A stretch of DNA of 64,000 nucleotides, taken from Linyphia triangularis. Its lineage: Eukaryota > Arthropoda > Arachnida > Araneae > Linyphiidae. The position numbers and the translations under genes were made by a program. The DNA lies in the NCBI GenBank assembly GCA_963978545.1, contig OZ021724.1, positions 31,080,433-31,144,432 of the forward strand, in the 5' to 3' direction. Positions 58,251 through 64,000 of this stretch are shown here, piece after piece (positions within the stretch are counted from its first letter, which is position 1; each line of letters starts with the position of its first letter). The notes below the pieces were generated by a model. That model did not search any database and had not been told where the DNA came from. It was given only the letters and a program-made list of their open reading frames with translations.

Positions 58251-58800
58251 TTAATGAGTGTGCATAAGGAAATTCACCGAAGCTTTAAAGACTCACTAAA
58301 TGCATCAAATATTGATTAACAAGAAAAAACAATTCATCAAAACAAAAAATGCACGCAGACAACATTGGAATCGAAATTATTTGTACCAAAATTGTGGAGT
58401 TTTAGATGATCCTAAAGCAAAGGCCTTAACCACAAAAATATGTAAGTACTAATTTTGTTTGTTTATATTAAATATATATTTTAAATATGGTATAACATAA
58501 TTTTGATGAATTTTGGGTTCGAAATTTTTTAAGTTTATATTTAAAGACGGAATATTCCGATAGATCCAATTTAAGTTTTCTACGAGATTTCTTTAAATCC
58601 GTAATGTTTTAGGTGCATTACAAAAAAAAAAAATAGACTTCAATTTCATAAAATATTTAAAATAAATCTTTTGTTATTAACAAATGCCTCCGGTATAATT
58701 TTGTAATCATTTATCAATTATAAACAATGCATGAAGTAAATTGAAAGTAGCTATATTTTGCACTTCAACATTGTAAAAAAAATTTTTAATATAATTTTAG

Positions 58801-59021
58801 GTGAGTTAATGGCTCTTGATGCTGAACCATTCTCCATTGTAAATAGAGAAGGATTTGGTCAGTTAATAAAATGCCTAGCTCCTCGTTATCCGCTTCCAAA
58901 TAGAAATTATTTTCGTGATAAAGCCCTTCCAGAACTATATGAAAAACTAAAAGTATCAATATTACAAGATATAAAATCAGCAACAAAGATCTCTTTCACT
59001 CATCAACTAAAGTTTAAATAA
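58801..59021 (+). pseudogene. hAT transposase fragment
   Basis: After a TTTTAG splice-like site: MALDAEPFSIVNREGFGQLI, LAPRYPLPNRNYFRDKALP and LYEKLKVSI. This is the conserved block of ZBED-type hAT transposases (DxQPFS....GF..L......Y..PS...). It stops after 70 more residues, so the catalytic region is lost. Confidence 0.8.
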
Positions 59022-59036
59022 AAAAAAATTAACTCA

Positions 59037-59145
59037 CCCTAATAGAACACATCCTCCCAGGGAGGTCCCTAGGAAGTCCCCAGTCATCCCCGGGACTACG
59101 AATGACTTCCCAGGGACCTCCCTGGGAGGATGTGTGCTATTAGGG
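59037..59145. repeat. 109-base near-perfect palindrome
   Basis: Arms of about 42 bases: CCCTAATAG, ACACATCCTCCCAGGGAGGT, CCCTAGGAAGTC and their inverse, with a short GC-rich loop. GC-rich against AT-rich surroundings. A snap-back MITE inserted between the hAT transposase relic and the SINE. Confidence 0.85.
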
Positions 59146-59812
59146 CAGTGGCGCGACAGCCCGTGTGGACTAAGGCCTGCTGGGCCCAGCTCAGCTTTCT
59201 CGACTGTGGCATTTGTGTGTCACATAGCAGATGTTTCAGTCAGATGGTCATTCTGACCCCAAACCCCAGTGTTTAGTTCCCCAGGGTTCCCACGATCATT
59301 GAAAGTCATTAAAAGTGCTTAATATTTTTAAACTTGTTTTCAAGGCCTTGAAAGTGCTTGAAAATGCTTTGAGGTGCTTAAAAGTCCTTGAAAATGCTTA
59401 TAGGTCCTTAAAAGTCCTTAATTTTTGCAGAATATAAAAATACAATTCGGACTTGCTATCCCCGCGTGACCGCAACGTATCTGCACCGCTTCAGAATTTT
59501 TCGACATATTTGTATTACGCATCCACCAATTTGTAACTTTTTTGGCAGAATATACTTAATTAAAAATTTATATATAGACATGATGCCTGAAAACAAATTT
59601 TCAAAGGTCCTTAAAAACATTGATAGGTCCTTAAAAATCATTGAAAAGTCATTGATTTTCATTCTGTGATTTGAGTGGGAACCCTGTTCCCAAGCATGCA
59701 GGGTCCTCCTCAGTTTATTTCTTTCAGGTATAAACAGCTAAGTCAACCTTGCCCAGTCCGCGAATCAAACCATGGACCTGTGGCATGCAGTGCGGTGCGC
59801 TAACCACTAATT
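59146..59812 (-). mobile_element. tRNA-derived SINE interrupted by a MITE
   Basis: On the minus strand it starts with TAGTGGTTAGCGCACCGCAC (A-box region) and GGTTTGATTCGCGGACTGG (B box) near 59750-59808, and ends at about 59146 in GGCTGTCGCGCCACTG. The 59282-59686 MITE splits it; the sequence resumes on both sides of the TTCCC duplication. Confidence 0.75.
59282..59686 (+). mobile_element. MITE, CAGGGTTCCCAC family, copy 3
   Basis: 405 bases, intact ends, TTCCC duplications at 59277-59281 and 59687-59691. The innermost layer of the nest. Confidence 0.92.
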
Positions 59813-60001
59813 ATAATTTACTTAATACTTCATGTCATGACCATTTTTTTCGTATAGCATATCGTATAACTATCGTTTTTAGTATATAGACCGAATATCC
59901 GGCCGGATATTCGGATATCCGTATCCGGTAGACATGGTACCCCGGATATCCGAAATCCGGTATCCGGCAAAACTCACATCCGTTCCATCCCTAGTATACA
60001 T

Positions 60002-60358
60002 GCATCAGAGCAAAACAATGATTAAATTTTGTAGACAAATCAGAAGTATCTAACAATATGAAAATAAGGTTTTCATCAAAATCCTGCCTGTAGAAGATTT
60101 GAAAAATTTAGGTTTTCCCCCAAGGAATTTGGAGGCGAAATCTCGATTTTGCGATTTTTTTTTTCTTTGTATACATGTTAAAGCTTACAAGTATACCAAA
60201 TTTCATACTTCTAGCTCTACTAGAACCCAGGTAGCACAGCAGTATTGGCCAATGTCGGAAACCGGAGCTCTGGAAGATTGGCCAATCCTGGGTAATGTCG
60301 GAACGGCCAGCACCGAACGGCTAACATTTTTGCAATATTGGCCAATATCGCAGTGCGG
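60002..60358. other. Intergenic, leading into minisatellite
   Basis: AT-rich, then from about 60228 (CCCAGGTAGCACAGCAGTATT) a GC-richer segment with TTGGCCAAT motifs that seems to belong to the same repeat as the array that follows. Confidence 0.5.
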
Positions 60359-60473
60359 TTTTGGCCGATATCGATGCGTAGTTTTGGCCGATATCGATGC
60401 GTAGTTTTGGCCGATCTCGAGGAGTAGTTTTGGCCAGTATTGATGTGCAATCTTGGGCAATATCGATGAGCAT
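60359..60473. repeat. Minisatellite, five 23-base units
   Basis: Unit TTTTGGCCGATATCGATG plus CGTAG, repeated at 60359, 60382, 60405, 60428 and 60451 with growing divergence to the right. Part of a larger TTGGCCAATAT-rich repeat from about 60228. Confidence 0.9.
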
Positions 60474-62800
60474 TGGTTTAAACCAAATGTTTTTCTTTTC
60501 CCTCAGAAAAACGAAATATTTTTTTTTAAAGAATAATTTAAAATTGTATTTTTATTTATAATTAGATTTTTTAAATTATTTGATGTTGTAGATGACTTCT
60601 ATTTTTAGCTGAAATACAATATGTTCTAATGTATTTTAAAATAAATCTTCCAATTAAAAACTATTGAAGTTTTTATAAGTATCAAATGAATCGAAGAGCA
60701 ATATTCTATGTATTATGTAGTAAACAATTACTATTGTATATATTGAATTTAAAAAATAGTACCTCTAAATAAAATATTAAAATTTAATATGATTTGAATG
60801 TCCCCATAAATAGCAACAATTGTTTATTTACTTAGTTCAAATTACTTTCAAAAGGAATATTCATTGTTTATAAAACATAAATTATTCTTGTTTATGCTAA
60901 ATTTTATTTATAAATATGTATACATGTAATTAGAAAAGGATAAAAAAAAGACCTCTGTTTAAACCAAAAAAACATGTTTTTTTCCAACCCTGAAAGAGCA
61001 ATTTTAGCTACTATTTTTTTATTATATCACAGAGCAGTTTAGGGTAGATTTGCCACTCAACATATCTGAACTTTCTTTTTAGTGGAAGAAGTGGTTGCAA
61101 ATGATAATTCTTATATGCGTTTAGATTCAATTTTGAGCTGTTCAATGTTTAGTAACACATTGTTGCCCAAAAACCCTTAATAATTTGTTAAGTTATACTT
61201 AAACATTTGTAAAATAATGTTTTCAACTCCCCTACCAAAAAAACAACATTTAGATAACAAAATGTCTGACATTCAAGGATTTAGAAAGATACATGCAATT
61301 TTAAACTAGAAAACTAACAGTAGAATTTAAAATCCCTATTGGTCAATCAATACTCATTGAACTTTTTATGCTAAGGTTTCATAAAAATAGAAGGTTGAAT
61401 TTTAAACTTGTGAAGTATATTTTTTCTGCACCGATCAACTTCATTTATGAAGTCCCTTTTCATTTTTAAAACATAATTTTTCTCTATGCATTAAGAATCA
61501 AATAGATAGTAAATAAATCTCATTTTAATGCTTTAGTTCATTCACTTCAATCATAATATTGTAAAAGCAATAAAGTGAATTAAATTGCAGACCCCCCCCC
61601 CCCCATTGAAAAAGTTTTCATCCAAAAATTATTTGACAAAAACATCTATTATTTTAAAAAATCCACAATAATATTTACATGAATACCTCGTATAATGAAT
61701 AATTTTTCATACTTTCATTCCTATTTTAATTGCTTTTTAATGACCGATAATTGAAACCCAATATAATTTAATTGATATTTTATGGCTTAAAAACCATGCA
61801 CTCTTAAATTAATTGTCACTTTCTGCAGTGCATATTTATAATAAAAACATAAATTTAATACAAGCTGTTTATTATAATACATATTTTATTTTACATATTT
61901 TATCTTCCTTTGAAGTTTCTACCTCGGCGAAGAAAACGAACCTGAAATATAAAATTATTCATTTCTGTTTTCATTAAGATTACATTAAAATTTAAAAATC
62001 AAATTATTGCATCAAACTTTTTCTAGTCTTTAGCTCTTTTTATTTTATCCAAACTCTTTTTGTTAAGGAACTGGAATTTGTTATCAATAAAAGAAATCAT
62101 GCAGTGCAGCATTTACTGCCCATTAAAAAATAAAAAAAATTGCAAAATGAAAAACACAATTTTGCACAAAAGCATAAGATTATTAACATTTTGTTAAATT
62201 GTTATATCAGAAAACATTTTCTACTAACATTTAAGAAAATAATTTTAAACTGGTATTTAAATTTCAATCGTATATACTGAGCTTGTATGAATTTAATTTA
62301 TATAAAGTTCTCTGCAAATACGTTTGCACCAACCTCAACCAAGCACACAAAAAACTATCAATCACGAAATAAATGCTAATTCTGTTTGTTTTTTTATAAA
62401 CTCGTTCATTTTTCTTTAGCCGTTTAAAATTGTAATAAATAATTTATAAGAGAGAAAAATCTCTTTTGAACTGTTAAATTAACCACCAAATAAAATCAAA
62501 ATAAATAGTAAAAAGTGTTGTTGAAAAGTCTGTGATAAAATACACTGTTGCACTTGAAAAGTTATAGGAACTAATTTAGAACATAGTGTTTTTGTTGTTT
62601 TTTCTACTGAACTAATTTTTCAATTATAAGCATATGACAAAGGTGATTTGTTCAAAATTGTTTAAAGAAACAGATAATTTTTTTTTTATTTGAAAGACCA
62701 GAGATTCTCCATTGCTTATTATATTTTAAAATATAAATTATTGTAACATCAAATTGAAATTGCTTGGATCGTTACCTAATTGATTATCATATATTCTTAC
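60474..62800. other. Intergenic, nothing firm
   Basis: AT-rich, with a C run near 61591. On the minus strand CAG followed by GTTCGTTTTCTTCGCC near 61942 could be the acceptor of a last exon, but the frame does not settle. Confidence 0.4.
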
Positions 62801-62990
62801 CTGGTAGAGGAAGTTTTCACGCTTTTTGGTTCACAAACAAGTTTTTGCTCGTTTTTTTGTGGGATTCCAAAGAAGGGGGATCGTCTTTGAAACGGGCTGG
62901 AATATTAGTTCGGCTTTTCTTGGTTAATAAATTTTCATCTTCTGAAGAATCACTCCCAATTGAACGAGCAAGCTCAGCTTTATCTTATGC
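62801..62990 (-). pseudogene. Exon-like remnant, DUF4806-type protein
   Basis: Bounded by TTTTAACAG and a perfect donor CAG/GTAAGAAT. The best frame reads DKAELARSIGSDSSEDENLL and KKSRTNIPARFKDDPPSLES, the KAxLA...SEDE pattern that follows the first domain in DUF4806-type proteins. A TAA stands just after the acceptor, and the frame breaks near a 7-A run before the donor. Either a pseudogene or a sequence error. Confidence 0.35.
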
Positions 62991-63423
62991 CTGTTAAAAT
63001 GAATCTAAATAGGAAAATTATGGATATATGCTATCTCAAACTAGTTGCAAAACTTTATATACAATTTATTTATACAATTAAATATCTTATTTAAAGCACT
63101 TTTAATATAACTCACTAAAAAACCAATCTTCAGTTTGAGAAATTAAAATAGAATATTATTTAAATCTGTTAATAAATATCTGTTATTCATTTCCACCATT
63201 TCAAAAATCTACACCATCAAAACTTGAACTGATAAGTAGATCAATGACTTATGAAACATTATTTGTGATACCTTGAATTATTTGTATATACCCTATACAA
63301 AAATTGTAATTTAATTACTGTATGTACAATAGATTTTAAAATTAAATGTTTGCCATGTTATACTTGAGGGCATATATTCTTTAATCATGTTCATTCCCCC
63401 CTTCCCCATTTGTTGCAAACTAC

Positions 63424-63498
63424 CAAAGACAACTTTTGTCTGAGATGAACCAAGATGAAGGAATTACTTCTACGGGTTCTCCATTTCCATCAATGACC
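63424..63498 (-). pseudogene. Exon-like remnant with VEVIPSSW motif
   Basis: Between CTGTTGTAG and GTAGTTTG the frame reads VIDGNGEPVEVIPSSWFI and DKSCLW, matching the VEVVPxxW ... C.WP start of DUF4806-type proteins. 75 bases, phase 2 in and out. Probably upstream part of the same gene as 62801-62990. Confidence 0.35.
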
Positions 63499-63878
63499 CT
63501 ACAACAGTATATTTCTTTATTTTAAACTGAACAGAATAACAAATTAACTATTGAAAGGCCATACTGGCATTTTACTGCCAAGGGAAGGAAGGCTACAACT
63601 ATTACACTTTTCATTCCAAGACAGAAAATAGCACTAACAATAATACTTGATTACAATATTTGATGTTTACTTTTCAAATGGAGTCTTTTCTTTAAATGAA
63701 CAAAACATTTTTATTTTATAAAAACAACATCTTTGCATAGTGTGTTTAAATTAACACAAATAAAGTTAGGCATTAAAAATATATTTTTGTAGATATTTCA
63801 AAAATTTCCATTCATTGCTCTTTTCTGAGAAATCAATAATTGCACAAGACAGACCTTTTAAATAGGAGAATGTACATA
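63499..63878. other. Nothing recognised
   Basis: AT-rich sequence up to the pogo-like element. No feature supported. Confidence 0.45.
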
Positions 63879-63880
63879 TA

Positions 63881-64000
63881 CAGTAAAACCCTGTTAACGC
63901 TAAGTCGATCTGGCCACTGAAATTGTTCGCTTTAACCGAATTTTGTGTTAAATAAATTAACGTTAAGTTTTAAGTACGGAGAACTGCTTTTCCTTCGCAT
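63881..64000. mobile_element. pogo/Tigger-like element, cut by window edge
   Basis: Begins after TA with CAGTAAAACCCTGTTAACGC, close to the 54449-54613 MITE ends. The right end lies beyond the window. Confidence 0.7.

Larger units (their letters stand above)
57281..59993 (+). mobile_element. hAT element with 8-base duplication
   Basis: Inverted ends TAGGGATGGAACGGATATCC / TAGGGATGGAACGGATGTG, flanked by GTATACAT (57273-57280 and 59994-60001), the 8-base duplication typical of hAT. Many subterminal GGATATCCG palindromes at both ends. The interior has BED-finger and transposase fragments, and three nested insertions (59037, 59146, 59282). Confidence 0.92.

Noticed and set aside
58758..59021. 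Host gene encoding the MALDAEPFS protein
   Set aside because: It is the hAT transposase block inside an element with clear inverted ends and 8-base duplication.
1..64000. CRISPR arrays, bacterial operons, prophage
   Set aside because: The DNA is eukaryotic: GT-AG introns, SINEs, poly(A) signals; no regularly spaced repeat-spacer array exists.

Overview
This window is AT-rich, intron-rich animal DNA crowded with transposable elements. The genes fit an arthropod. SKAP, which as far as I know is absent from Drosophila, and the kinds of repeats present make a chelicerate such as a spider my best guess, but that is inference: no single feature fixes the species.

Five protein-coding genes are well supported. 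From left to right: MED21 (Mediator subunit) at 9629-10045 and ARP1/centractin (dynactin filament) at 10080-11210, both on + and only 34 bases apart; YIPF5 (Yip1-family ER-Golgi membrane protein) on - at 17553-18347; SKAP (PH-SH3 adaptor) on -, six coding exons between 38432 and 21227 that splice in perfect phase into 359 residues; and an unrecognised coiled-coil protein on +, exons 38894-53937, about 403 residues. SKAP and the coiled-coil gene are head to head, with 461 bases between start codons and a palindromic CRE in that gap. YIPF5 has the same CRE upstream. ARP1 and YIPF5 have no introns in their coding regions. The genes do not form one pathway; they are unrelated housekeeping and signalling genes in a repeat-rich neighbourhood.

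The rest is mostly mobile DNA. The most notable find is a pair of 3.7-3.8 kb elements (653-4495 and 49827-53487). Both have long terminal inverted repeats, both begin with TAGT then two variable bases then AGGCAA, both have 3-base target duplications, and both carry wrecked pieces of one large protein family: a Cys/His N-terminus, a TFHVMG block, a GGLT block, a PIN/XPG-like nuclease and a CXC-like tail. I propose them as one DNA-transposon family, perhaps Academ-like. Other layers are hAT-like elements with CAGGG ends and 5-6 base duplications (26325-29727, 43204-46062 and several ~400 bp MITEs); a hAT element with an 8-base duplication and BED/transposase relics, with three more insertions nested inside (57281-59993); TTAA-flanked elements (31345, 37578, 40247, 47911); pogo-like MITEs; tRNA-derived SINEs; a 5'-truncated LINE with a 13-base duplication; and several tandem repeats.

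Remaining long stretches (4.5-7.8, 12-13.6, 13.8-15.5, 18.6-20.6, 55-56.5 and 60.5-62.8 kb) hold nothing I can name. Near the right edge there are two weak minus-strand exon-like remnants resembling DUF4806-type proteins.
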